From NCBI GenBank assembly GCA_015680685.1, contig MNCI01019084.1, positions 186,001 through 250,000 of the forward strand: a DNA stretch of 64,000 bases, read 5' to 3'. Below, in pieces: positions 9,984 to 21,739 of the stretch (position 1 is the stretch's first letter; the number at the start of each line of letters is the position of its first letter). Source of the DNA: Gnetum montanum. Its lineage: Eukaryota > Streptophyta > Gnetopsida > Gnetales > Gnetaceae. The translations under genes and the position numbers were made by a program. A model generated the notes under the pieces. It saw only the letters and a list, made by a program, of their open reading frames with translations, searched no databases and was not told where the DNA came from.

Positions 9984-12900
9984 CTAAACATCAGAGATAG
10001 GAGGATCATCCCCTTTGGACCTGCTGGCATCATGGGCCCCCATTCCACTGGGGCCAGCTTCATGGACATTGTCACCGCCTTGATCCTGAAAATGCAAAAA
10101 GAGACAATCAACGTAAGAACAAAAGAAAGACAAAACTTTCAAATATTATGCAGCGAACAAATTTCATACTAACAAAATGCTTACCGTAGGGGATCCCCAT
10201 AAGCCGAATTCCAGTTGGCAAAGGATTTCCTCTTCTGAGACACTGTTCCAATCGGTCCCATCAAGGCCTAGGTCGACATTTGTCAAGGCCTTTCCTTTGT
10301 TAATAGCTGACCAAGTGGGACATTTTAAAGGGAATTCACCCACTGACACATCCCCAGAAGTGGTTATAATCACCCTTGTAGGTGATTCCATCTTAATAGT
10401 TGTGTTTTTAGCAAAGGTATCGAATGCAGAGTGTAGACCCAGACCCTCCACAAACATCTCAAGCTGACGCTTTTCAATAGACACCTCTTTCAATGATTTC
10501 TTATAATGATGCTTGTGGTTCTTTTCATCTTGACCCCATTTTCGTACCTTGGAAGTGAAAGCTTTCCAATCATGGCACTTGAGGTTTAACAGACCCACCT
10601 GGGCCTTACGCTCTACTAGTCTCCATGTCAGTGATGCATGGCAATTGAGTAGGTTCTAGTATCTAGTATACGTGACCTCGGAAGTTCATCAAGAGTAATC
10701 ACCACTTAGTTTAGCAGAGGAAAACTCATACCGAGCCTTGAGATCGTCACGCTCAACTGACAACTCGGAAACTTCCTTCTCCTTTGCTTGAATTTGTAAC
10801 CACAACTGTTCGACGGAACACCTACAGGTCCACAATGATTTGGCGTTGTGAACAAGACCCTCCGCCACCTCCTCATAAACTGGCCTTGGTACCTACTCAA
10901 CTTATGGGGATAGTGTGGGTAGACTCTCTATGCTAACTGTCTCAGAAGGATCCCACCTTAGTTTGGCACCTATGCACATGAAAAGAACAAACGCTAAAAC
11001 AAAAAAAAAATAGGGTGTGAAACTCTAAAGTTGCAAACAACTCAAAACATATATACCTATCTCAGGGTGGACTTCCTGAATTCGTTCAACAACTTCCTCA
11101 GTGATACCAGCCACAAAATCCATTTTACTTGGCATCTCTGTCCAAGTAAATGACCCATGAGTGCGAGATGGACTAACCTCTGCAATCCTTCCAAGGGGAA
11201 CCGTTTTCATGGGCACATCCAGTCGCATTATTCTTGTTTCATTACCTTCATCTGAAAGGAATGAAAAACATAAAAAATAAACTACCATAGAAACAACAAC
11301 TCACAAAGAGATGCAATAAAATAAAAGAAAACATACCGTGTTCCCTGTCCCCTTCTGGGTTTGGAGGGCCGCCAAGGCCTAACCTTCCCTTGAGAAAGCT
11401 ACTGAACATTTCATTGACACCACACTGGTCATCCCCCAGTTCGGTCTCCGTGGTTTCTTCCTGTAGCTCCTCCATTTTTTCCGCTTGATCCTTGCCAGCC
11501 TCCTCCTCATCGGTTACTAACTCTGTTGAAGCTTCCTCCTCTTCAATGATAGTCTTTAATTCCTGCCTCCTCACTTCTCGAGTCAAGTCTGAAGGCATCA
11601 GTGGCATGTAAGTGGTCAAAGTAAAAATTATGAATAAGATGAAAACCATAAAGCAAAAAGTGTACTAAGTTTAGTTACCTAGGGCAGGCATCTTGAACCA
11701 TATACTCTTAACCCGTGGCTCGTCCACATTTGAGGCCTCCTCGGTTGAACATTCATGCTTTGTCAACTTCAACTTGGCCTTGCCAATGGTCTCTTTAATG
11801 ACCCATTCTGCTCTTTTCGCAGTATAAGGCACGTCGTCTGGTTCCAACCCCACACTATCATGTGTGTGGATTGAGGTACTAGATGATCCCCCTCTCGTGA
11901 TATATACAGATTCATCAATTCCCTCAAGCACATATTGGGACTCAGTTGTTTCAAATAAATGGTTGATCCACGGGCGTGATAATTGACCTTGATCTCGTAG
12001 AACATACTTATTGTCTGCACAAACCACCAAAAAATTGGCTAAGTAGTGAAGATAACTAGCAAAGAAGGCAAAGGTAAAGTGGGATTGCGCCTTGACATTT
12101 AAGCACAATCGCACTATCTCCTTATGCAGGCTCGACAACAAAAATTGGGCCCAGTTATAACGCATTTTGGTTTCTAGGATAGTTCGCATAATACACATAG
12201 CCTCAACTCCAAGACTCTGCACTTGGGAAAGGGATTTAGGAAATACCCGTGCCCTAAATAGGGGATATAATTCGTTCACCTCCTCAACCTTTGACTTCCC
12301 CTGCATAGGGAGTCCCTTAGCACCCTTGGTAACGCCCAACCAGTCCTCTAATTCATGAACCGTATGGAGCTCTTTATGAGCCCTGTCCAAGACTACACTT
12401 ATACCATCTACCGGTACACCAAACAGGTTCAAAAATAATTTAGGTGACAGATGGAAAACTATCTTAACACCCTTTATCTGGGTGCTATAGTAAGAGACAA
12501 ACTCGTCGAAGGAATCCATGATCCCGATCATTTCTGCTATCGACACATTAGGGCTCGGGGTTGTAAAGAGCTCCATAAGGCTGGCGTCATTTAAACAATG
12601 GATGATGGATGGCGGGCCATGACTACACAACCATTTTTGAGCCTTACTGATTTCCCCAAACTTCATCGAGAGGGTACTCTCAGTTCGTCCGATTGTGACA
12701 GGATCCCCGCTAGGAGGGACATTAATTGTAAATACAATTCGAATTCATCATATTAGTATAACCCCTGGCAGTTGAACAAACATGTTAACACAATTAGAAA
12801 ATATTGTAACTTACCTTCAGTAGTGGACTTAGAGGTGCTGCCCAAGTCAGAGTCATGAGGAAAAATTGGTCCCTTATGCGACCAATCTCCATGCAACCAT

Positions 12901-14507
12901 CCATGAGCTTTGCATAGTGCAAACGCTCTAGAGAACCATTTATGAAAGTGGACAATATCATCCTTGGTTTGAGCTAATACAGCTCCACGAAGGGTGGGAC
13001 CCACCATAAAGGTCTCTAGAGTGGTACGAGATAGAGAAAGCCCATCATCCTCAACACATGTTTTGTCTGGGTTAACTTGGGGCCTACAAAAGAACGAATG
13101 TCAAAACAGAAGTAAATGCCAAACGGCATAAAAAATAGAAATAACAAGCTTAAACGATCCTACCTATCCACCTAGTACATTGTGCCAAGAGGGTTCTGGA
13201 ACAATGTGTGTGCACGCGTGGATAAAAATAAGGTGTTGTTGAGATAATCATGCCCCCGCGGCAATTGGGCCCACACGCACACTAACGGGTGTGTAGACCT
13301 GGGCCCACTAGAAAAACTATCCTCAGTTACAAGCAGCCCCTCATCAATGTCTTACATGAAGACCGCGACACCCTTTGAGGCTCTTGGCAACATGGCCTCA
13401 AGCACGCTCCGTGCCACTTGTTCGGTCAGGTGCGACTCGACAACCACCTTAAACTTGTCCAACATGAAGGCTAGGAATTCACATGCCCCTTCTCTGAACT
13501 AGATCCCATTGTTGTCAACAGTTAGATCCAGGGTAGGTTCATCGGCCTCAATGGGGCCAAACCACGTTAATACTCCAACAAGCTCAACCACCAGGAGAAA
13601 AGGTTCAGTGTCCCTGCAAGCAACCAAAATGCCACGGCAAATCATCCATACACGAAAATGACACGAAAAACAAAATTTCATATTATAGGCCAACACTTAG
13701 AAAAATTACTAACTGTTTACGCTTGGCGTATACGCTGCCTAACCTGGTGAATATGCTATCAAAAATTGTTTACGCTGTGCCTAACACGGTGTATACACTA
13801 TCGAACAAACTGTTTAGTCTAAGCATATACGCTATGAAAATCATCAATGTATACGCCGTAAACATCCTCCAGTGTATACGCTATGCAAATAGTTTACACT
13901 GAACATTGTGTAAACAGTTTACGATGAACGCCGTGTAAACAGTCTACACTGAACATTGTGCGAATAGTCAACGTATACGTCATTAAAAATAGTCAGCGTA
14001 TACACTGATAAAATCATCTACACTTCATGCTGGTAAAATCGTTTATGTTGTGCATTGACAAAATAGATTACACTACAAACAACTTAGGCTATGTACAGTA
14101 TACGCTTTACGCTCTAGAGACCCTCTACGCTGTGAACTTACGCTCAGTGTATAAAAACCCTCTACACTATTTGTTTACACTCGTCGTATACGCTGAAATC
14201 CTCTACACTATCTATCTATGCTCGACGTATACGCTGAAGCCCTCTCCACTATCGAGACTGTCTACGCTATGAAAAATTTACAGATGAAAATAACCAACAG
14301 AGGTAGGATCAGAGCCTACCTATGTGATGATCCAGGCCACGATGGAACCCTCGGCCTAGGCAGACATTGTAGCATGGCCTCGCTCTCCTCCGCGAAGGTC
14401 AGGTCAGGTCCCTTCCTCCCCTGGCCTTCCACTTCCTTGCCTTTGCCCATCTCGGCATCCTCTACGCTAGGATTGATAGGATTACGCTGAGGGTTGAAAC
14501 TGCTCAT
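9984..14507 (-). pseudogene. Nine-exon antisense gene inside Tat-B
   Basis: Minus-strand exons: 14507-14320, 13613-13164, 13083-12815, 12709-11679, 11588-11337, 11251-11057, 10969-10732, 10620-10185 and 10085-9984. All eight introns have GT-AG ends; seven are 80-111 bases and the first 706. Seven of eight junctions keep phase exactly; exon 3 to 4 is off by one, consistent with one lost G in the run at 12703-12709. The joined frame has about 1,053 codons and ends with TAG at 9986-9984. Damage is slight: five stops (13501, 13354, 13174, 10904 and 10895), each one C-to-T step from a Gln codon. Exon 4 has a globular domain (VSYYSTQIKGVKIVFHLSP, LFLNLFGVPVDG) that recalls plant retroelement 'putative transposon protein' or mobile-domain proteins; exon 5 is acidic; exons 7-8 form a coiled coil (QAKEKEVSELSVERDDLKAR); exon 9 is short and hydrophilic. 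No catalytic motif is recognised. Function unknown. Confidence 0.8.
13614..14319 (-). repeat. Intron 1 of the antisense gene, filled with TACGCT words
   Basis: The 706-base intron runs from donor CATAG|GTAGGC to acceptor GCTTGCAG|GGACAC. From about 13705 to 14280 it consists of the same TATACGCTG/TCTACGCTG words as the LTR and leader. The splice joins AG plus G into an Arg codon, so the exon 1-2 phase fits. Confidence 0.7.
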
Positions 14508-14824
14508 GCCTACGCTGAGCCTGTACGTCGAGGTCTGAGTCTCTACGTTGACGCTTTGACCTCTACGCTCACGCTAAGCCTCTACGTCGAGTTGGAATCC
14601 ATACACTCACGCTGAGTTGGGACGTCTACGTTGACGCTTTGACCTCTATGATCTATGCTTACGCTCAGGGTTTGGGGTTTACACTTACTCTCAGGGTTTA
14701 GTGGTTTACTCTTACGCCGGGTCGTCTATGCTTACACTTACGCTCACTATCTACGCTTACGCTCACTTTCTATGCTTACTTTTGGTTTACAATGTTTACA
14801 AATGACACCCCTATCTTTTATATA
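14508..14824 (-). promoter_or_regulatory. Promoter and 5' leader of the antisense gene
   Basis: Minus-strand TATA box TATATAAAAG at 14824-14815, 308 bases upstream of the exon 1 ATG, beside a GC-rich CCG/CCA stretch at 14829-14860. The leader consists of TACGCT words. Position and sequence match the Tat-A copy (444-452). A transcription start about 30 bases after the box is inferred. Confidence 0.6.
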
Positions 14825-15022
14825 GCACTTCGCCACCGCCACCGTCGCCGCCTTGCGGTTTGCCTGCTTTTGTCTTTTTTACTCATTTTTATCAAAATTT
14901 GTTCAAAAAAAATATATTTAAAACAAAATAAATACTACACATCCTGATTCCCTTGTAAACCAACTTCAGAAGTCCACACTGAACATTTTGGCACAGAGTC
15001 TCCTGTGCAAATTTTACGATAA

Positions 15023-15306
15023 ACATTTGGCCCGGTATGGCCTTAAACTGCCATGATGGCCCAATATGGCCTTAAACTACCACATCGGCCCGGTATGGCC
15101 TTAAGCTGCCATGATGGCCCGGTACGGCCTTAAACTGCCATGGAGGCCCAGTAAGGCCTTAAACTGCCACATACAAACCCCATTCAGCTCGATAAGGCCT
15201 TAAAATGCCACATCTGGCCCGGTATGGCCTTAAATTGCCACCCACGGCTCGGTACGGTCTTAAACTACCATGCGTCCCGGTGTGATGATAAACCACCATC
15301 ATGCAT
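15023..15306 (+). repeat. About 30-bp tandem repeat (TAAACT block) upstream of RT
   Basis: About nine units of 28-31 bases with the core GGCCTTAAACTGCCA, then the variant TAAACCACCATCATGCATG. Tat-A has a shorter array at 660-845, so the copy number differs between copies. Confidence 0.85.
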
Positions 15307-15373
15307 GTACACACGACTTACGCTGCCAGAAAACATGGAATAATACCTGTTAGCTCCTTCTGCTCTCTATTCA

Positions 15374-18300
15374 TTGGTAGGAGCAAGCCCGATGGATTAT
15401 CAGCATTTATCTGCACCGTTCATCATTGACGGGCCGCACGGAAAGATCGTAAGGGACATCGACATAAATCTCATCCACTTAAGTTTATCAACGGATGATG
15501 TAGTCATAGCCTCAACACAGCAAACAATAGATAGCTACAAAGGTATGACAAAGCCCCTTGACATAGAAGCTGAAAACATCACCGAAGACCCATTGACCGA
15601 AACCCCCATCACCATGCCTGATGGAGAAATTAAAATATTAAAACTAAGTACAATACTGCAACCCCAACTGGCCAAAGACCTAGGGAATGTGCTTAGGGAC
15701 AACATAAAGGCATTCGCTTAGTCAGACATGGACATGCGCAGATTGGACCCTCGAATCGTCCAGCATAATATTATCCTTGATTCAAAATTGAGGCTAGTAA
15801 AGAAAAAAGCATGAAAGGTTAAACCTGAGGTGGCATTGGCAGTTCGAAATGAGATCACCAAACTTTATTAGGCTGGTTTCATTCGGGCTATCGATTATGT
15901 CGATTGGGTATCCAACATGGTCATTGTCCCAAAGAAGAACGGAAGCATTCGCTTATGCATTGACTTCTAAGATCTAAACGTTGCAACCATAAAAGATGAT
16001 TTTCCTCTACCCAGCATTCATCAACTTGTCGACTCGACCGCTGGGCATGCCCTATTATCTTTTATAGACGGCTTCTCGGGATACAACCAGATACGTATTA
16101 ACCCAAAGCATCAGCTTTGGACTACCTTCATGACACCATGGGGAACCTTTTATTATACAATGATTCCCTTAGACCTCAAGAATGCTGGGGCCACATATCA
16201 ATAAGCGATGACATTCATTTTTAGCGATTACATGTTACACTCGCTCAACAACTATGTGGATGACATTGTGGTTAAATCGAAGACATCGGAACAACATGTA
16301 CAAGATCTTGATTTAGTACTAAAACGTTGTTTAAAATATGAGCTGAGACTTAACCCAAAGAAATGCGTCTTTGGTGTTAAGACAAGCAAAATGCTTGAAT
16401 TTATAGCCTCAGAAGTAGGGATACGAGTAGATCCCGATAAAGTTAAGGCCATAACAAACCTGAAACCACCTAGCACCCTTACCGAAATTTGAGGTCTATA
16501 AGGTAGATTACAGTTTATCAAGTGTTTCGTAGAAAAAATAACAGACAAATTAAAACCTATGAATCACTTGTTACGTAAGAACGTCCATTTTGAATGGACT
16601 CCACAGTGCCAAGAAGCATTCAATAATATTAAAACGGCACTCGCCCGACTGCCCACGGTTTATCCACCTCAAAATGATAAACCGTTTTACATCTACCTCG
16701 TCACTTTGGATTCATCAATCGTGTCTATGCTTTGCTAGAAACAAAATGATGGAACCGAAGTCCCTGTCTATTACTTAAGCCATGTATTAGTTGCCCACGA
16801 GAAAAAGTATAACGAGGTGGAGAGGTCATGTTTAGCTTTGGCCTTTTCTCTAAGAAAATGGTGACATTACCTCTTCTGTAACCAGGTCAATATAATCTGT
16901 AAGGATAATGTGCTCAGAGCAATTATAGGAAACATTTACGAGACAAGTCAGATAGCCCGTTGGAAAGCCATGATAGCTGAGTTTGACTTACATTACATAG
17001 TGCAATCATCAGTTAAGGGTCAAGCCATAGCAAATCAAATGGCCACATCACCAACACACGATCAAGCAACGATAGAGCCAGAATTTCCGGATGAAAATAT
17101 AAGTGCAGTAGACATAGTACCCAATGACTACGATGCCATTCTAAACTTTCATGAAGCATCCACCTATCGAGGGGGAAGTGCTACTGCTGTCATCACCTAT
17201 CCCTCCAGGGAGATCAGACCCTTTGCTTATCATTTCAAATTTCACTGTACCAACAACATAGCAGAGTATGAAGGCCTCCTTAGAGGTCTTGTGGTAGCAC
17301 TGGCTTCAAACATCACACGACTGGTGGTCAGAGGAGATTCACAACTACTTTTGAACCAAATCACAGATATTTATACATGCAAAGTGCAACATTTACAACC
17401 ATACAGTGACTTGGCAAAGCATTTAATGAGGCGATTTGAAAACATCAATGTGCAACAAGTCTCTAGAAAAGATAATACCATCGCAGACACGTTGGCCACC
17501 TTAGCATTAAACACATCACCCAACATGTTCCATACGTTGCCAAGCTCCATAACCAGTTGTGCCGAACCAATAACCGATACCCTTGATACGTTGCCAATAG
17601 CGTTCGTTAGTACAACACACACGATAGAATGGTATGATGACATAAAAAACTAGCTTCTATGCGGTGAAACACCACAACACTTAACGAATGCACAAAAAGA
17701 CGCAGTACAAAAGCATTCTTGGAAATATGCACTGGTAGGAGACACATTGTGTCGTCGATCCTACAAAGGCATATTGCTAACGTGCGTTAGTAGCACTGAT
17801 GCCCAAACCATCGTTGAGCAAGTACACGATGGACTATGCGGAGGATACATAGCACCAAAAGTAATGGCAACAAAGATTAGACGCTTAGGCTATTATTGGC
17901 CACACATGGAGTATGATTGTCTCTCCAAGGCTAAAACATGCAGTACCTGTCAAAGACATAGTAATCTAATCCATGTCCCACCAAATGAGTTGCATATGGC
18001 ACAAATCACATGGCCTTTCCAAAAGTGGGGGCTGGACCTTATCGGACAAATAACGCCCTCATCTTCTACAGGGCATAGTTTCATCATAATGCAATAGAAT
18101 ATTTCATGAAGTGGGTAGAAGCTATGCCCCTTCGAAAGATCACATCTAAACACGTATGCAAGTTCATTCTCGAAAATATTGTAACCCGTTTTGGCATTCC
18201 CATGACAATCATCACTGACAACGGGCCACTATTTAGCAGTGCCGAAACCAAAACATTTTGCAAAAGTATGGGGATCAAAAACTCAATTTCATCCCCTTAC

Positions 18301-18868
18301 TACCCTCGGAGCAATGGGCAAGCAAAGGCCACCAACAAAAAAATCATTACAATACTTAAAAAGATGCTTACCCAAAGCAAGAGAAGATGGCACAAATAGC
18401 TGGTTTACACATTGTAGGCATATTGCATGACACATCGAACTCCAATAGGTAAAACGTAATATAGCCTTGTTTATAGTTCAGAAGCTATTTTACCCTTGGA
18501 ATTATAGGTACCATCTTTAAGGATCACACTCTCTGGACTCCTGGACGAAGAGCAAAACAATGATCTACGCATCATTGACTTAGATTCGATGGAGGAGGAA
18601 CGCATACATGCACTCGATCAGATCGAATGGTACCAAAAATAGCAATGAAAACGTCATCGGCACAACATTGATAAGAACCCCATCAAAGAAGGTGATCTTG
18701 TACTTAAGGCCATTCGGGAACACTCGGACAAATTCTCAGCCAACTAGGAAGGGCCTTACTTGGTCACCAAAGCATACGACAACGGAGCATTCAAGTTAGC
18801 TAATATGGAAGGGCATGAGCTTGCAAATCCTACTAATCACTCATTCTTAAAACTGTTCCATATTTGAG
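15374..18868 (+). pseudogene. Tat-B pol: RT, two RNase H, integrase
   Basis: Replication polyprotein. RT at about 15740-16640 with LLSFIDGFSGYNQI and catalytic YVDD at 16253-16264. Ty3-type RNase H at about 16640-17030 (EKKYNEVERSCLAL). Archaeal-type RNase H at about 17120-17515: NNIAEYEGLLRGL and RGDSQLLLNQI keep the acidic residues, but the first Asp is His (LNFHEAS). Integrase at about 17640-18868: zinc domain with GYYWP and CSTCQ, where a metal-binding His is Tyr (CGGYIAP); core Asp in GLDLIG and ITDNGP, but the catalytic Glu is Lys (NGQAKATN, near 18316-18339). More than ten stops and a frameshift near 18097. No ATG start is evident; the frame follows a candidate sense splice acceptor (AG 15379-15380) after a pyrimidine tract, fitting the gag-pol splicing known in Ogre relatives. 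Dead by any of these lesions. Confidence 0.88.
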
Positions 18869-18875
18869 TACAGGC

Positions 18876-19100
18876 TCAGGTACGTGTGAGTCCTAGCATC
18901 ATGACTATAAACTAATACCATAGCTCGTCCTGGAATCATGACGGTAAACTGATACCATAGAGTAGTCCTAGACTCATGACTCAAAACTGATACCACAGTT
19001 TGTCCTGGTATCATGATAGTAAACTGATACCACACAGCGTCTAAAATGACAATAAACTAGCACCTGTCTAGTATGATAGTAAACTACCACAGTCTCACTT
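18876..19100 (+). repeat. About 37-bp tandem repeat after integrase
   Basis: Four clear units of 37-38 bases (TCCTGGAATCATGACGGTAA followed by ACTGATACCATAG and a variable end), then two shorter ones. TAAACT-type core again. Confidence 0.8.
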
Positions 19101-20287
19101 GACGGAGTCCACTAAGACTATAAAATGGTTCGCCTCTTCACGGTTTGCCAAGCCTGGAAACTAGCAATGTACCATCTTCCATGATGCTAAAAGGGCAATG
19201 TCTAATAGGTCATGACATAAAACTAACCCATAATAATCCACTAAGACTATAAACTGGCAAGTTCATCTCTGATGCTTCAATCCATGGCTGCATTCAAACT
19301 TCATCAGAATTGCTTCATTGCTCACAATTAGCTGGTCTTAACAACGTTGCCACCATTCATATACAGTGCCTGAACTCTCATTCGATGCCTTCGTGTCATC
19401 AGTGGATGTTTTAAGTCTAAGCTTGCTTATTCACTCATGGTTTCCTTACCTTTTCGGAGTTGTGTTTGCAGGATAACAGTCAGAGGTGCTTGTACAAGAA
19501 TGCACTTCCTCATAAGTAGTAAGATGAGACGTTGTTCACAACACACGTGGAAAGACTAAATCAAACCATTCACTAGTACATCCCGATTTCCTGGTACATT
19601 TCCTATCTATTCATCAACATACTCTATTCTGATACACCCAGTACACTCAAAACTTTGAGCATGGTATTGCACGCTTAACACTTTGAAGTAGTTGCAACAT
19701 ACAACATAGTACTTGAGCATGAGTACAAGATCAAAACAAAGCTCCTTCCTTAAAAGAAAAAAATCATCCCTTGCCATATAAAACACAAGATGGGATGGTA
19801 GTTGCCTCAAAAGCAAATGCTCATGTCTAAAACAATCAAGAAACATCCAGTTGCATGGTTTTGGCTCTCCGCTAATAGGTTCCCCTTTAAACACTAAACA
19901 AGGATCATGTTCCTCCAAAGAATGCAACACATCATCACGTGGCTTTGGTCTTGCCAGCAAGTCCTCTTGGACACTAACCAAGAGTTTTGTTCTGCCAAAG
20001 GACACACATTACATGCCTTGATTCCGAGTCTGCTAAATAATGGCTATGGACAAGGATCAGCATGATACACACCAGAGCATCCCCTTTACTAAGCACAATC
20101 CCTTGATCAGTTCCCAATCTCCACGTCCCTATCCAGCTACAAGATTTACTTCTCCAATCCTATGTACTACTAAACACGATGCAATGATGTCTACTCATGT
20201 GGCAAAGGACAAAGTCTTCATTGAGTTGCTTGTGGTGTTTTGCACTTCTTTGTCGACGCTTCTCGGGTCGATTCCTCCAAGTGTCAA
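19101..20287 (-). other. 3' non-coding part of Tat-B with a candidate second antisense ORF
   Basis: No sense domain follows integrase. On the minus strand a 132-codon frame is open at 20005-19607 (motifs EEHDPCLVFKGEPISGEPK and CNWMFLDCFRHEH). The same frame upstream to about 20250 has only five stops. A possible splice acceptor (TCCTTTGGCAG) lies at its start. Other Tat elements carry antisense ORFs at this place, but a 115-codon plus-strand frame (20040-20387) overlaps, so coding is unsure. 19101-19600 shows nothing else. Confidence 0.3.
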
Positions 20288-20301
20288 CAAAGAGGGGCCA
20301 A
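20288..20301 (+). promoter_or_regulatory. Polypurine tract of Tat-B
   Basis: AAAGAGGGGCCAA immediately precedes LTR2 (TGGAACACC at 20302). It would prime plus-strand DNA synthesis. Confidence 0.7.
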
Positions 20302-21691
20302 TGGAACACCACAAAATTTTGAACTTAGTACTTTTCAAACATGAATCAAGCTATGTCATGATGCTCCCCAGCATGACTAAAGCTTGAGAACCCCACAAAG
20401 AGCTTCAAGCAGAGTCGAACCCAATGAGGGGCAGTTCCTTGGGACCCGGTGATGACCACGACAACATCTACGATCAAACCTGGAACTTCGGAGCTTAAAA
20501 TACTTAGTTTACACTAAGTATGTATTCTCAGCATATACTCCTAGTGTATACACCCGATATTCACAGTGTATATGCCCAATGTATATGCCCCAGATTGCAT
20601 TTACAACGTAGATTCCCAGCGTACACGCCTAGCGTACATGCCTCACAAGTACGATCAGCCTGTACAACTGATGCATACGCCCGACATGCAATCCCCAAAG
20701 ACGACATGGAAACAACACTACAGAGCAAGACTTGATACAAGGCAACAACTCATACGAATAGAGCAACCATCAACGTACATGCCCAGCGTATATGCCCAGC
20801 AACCAGCAGCGTACATGCCCAACAACCATCAGCGTATACGCCCAGCATATACGCCCAGCATCCACAATGTATACACCCAGCATCCACAGTGTATACACTT
20901 AGTGTATACACCCAGTATATCCAGCTTATACGCCCTCCATGCCCAGCGTATACGCCCAGAGTCTACACCCGCCTGATACAGCGTATACGCCCAACGCATA
21001 CGCCCAGTAGATGTAATATGTTGTACACTTGTAAATTTTATTCTTTCACACCCAGTCAACATGTCATGTGTCACCCAACCCGCATCTAGCATCAAACCTG
21101 TATTAAAACCCTAATTTTTCACTAGCACTAGGTCGGTTGGCAAAATTGGAGAAAACCGGAGAGAAAAATAGAGACGCTGAGAACCAGAGTAGAGAACCTT
21201 GTACGCTAGACAACCTTGTATGTTGAGCATATAGCCTCTACGCTGTGCCTACAGTGTGAACCAGCCCATAGTCATCCCTGCATCCACCAGGGCTTTTCTT
21301 CCACCTTGTGTCAAAGCCACAACTGCGTTAGACTAGTGCATTGTAACTCTCATTTTGAAATAGCATTGTTACATTTTCTTCCTAAAATCTGTTACAGTTT
21401 TGCATTAATTGTTGCATGTATTCTATTTACACTCTTTTATGTTCACGCTCCGTTCGCATCAGTTACACTATTTACGCTTTTTTTTACACCTGTTACACCA
21501 TTCACATATAACCCAGCGTATAGCACCTTGGTGTATGTTTGGGGAAATCCTTGCCTGATCCGCATGCGGACCACTCAAGGTACTCTACCTTCGTTAATTC
21601 TAGCTTACCCTCAAGCGAAGGTAGGATCTTCTGTACATGTTTGGAGATCTCCAGGTCTCTGTTTCCTTCCAGTCGGAGACTGATGATTTCG
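20302..21691 (+). repeat. LTR2 of Tat-B (3' LTR)
   Basis: It aligns with LTR1 throughout, including the GTATACGCC array (20524-21010, shorter and more decayed than in LTR1). It ends GATTTCG/A where LTR1 has AATTTCA. The TATA box is mutated. Differences from LTR1 are dominated by C/T and G/A changes. Confidence 0.87.
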
Positions 21692-21739
21692 AACGGTACA
21701 CCATCCTTAAGCCTCATCTTGCCAAAATCAAACTTACAG

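Larger units (their letters stand above)
2980..21691 (+). mobile_element. Tat-B: giant Ty3/gypsy Tat-lineage retrotransposon
   Basis: Two matching LTRs (2980-4409 and 20302-21691) bound a 15.9 kb internal region with primer site, gag-protease, RT, two RNase H domains, integrase and polypurine tract in Ty3/gypsy order. A second RNase H of archaeal type marks the Tat lineage (Ogre, Grande and relatives). Between protease and RT lies a 6 kb insert with a spliced antisense gene. Between 4021-4149 and 21303-21431 the LTRs differ at 7 of 129 positions, all transitions, as expected for an old, once methylated insertion. The flanks do not show a target-site duplication (TTAAA-like on the left, AACGG on the right). 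Confidence 0.9.

Noticed and set aside
11769-12020. 83-codon minus-strand frame within exon 4 of the antisense gene
   Set aside because: It is an alternative frame of the same exon; the long frame agrees with splice phases on both sides.
20520-21089. Several frames of 60-140 codons in LTR2, with counterparts in LTR1
   Set aside because: They arise from the GTATACGCC word array (Tyr/Thr/Pro/Ser repeats) and are broken differently in the other LTR.
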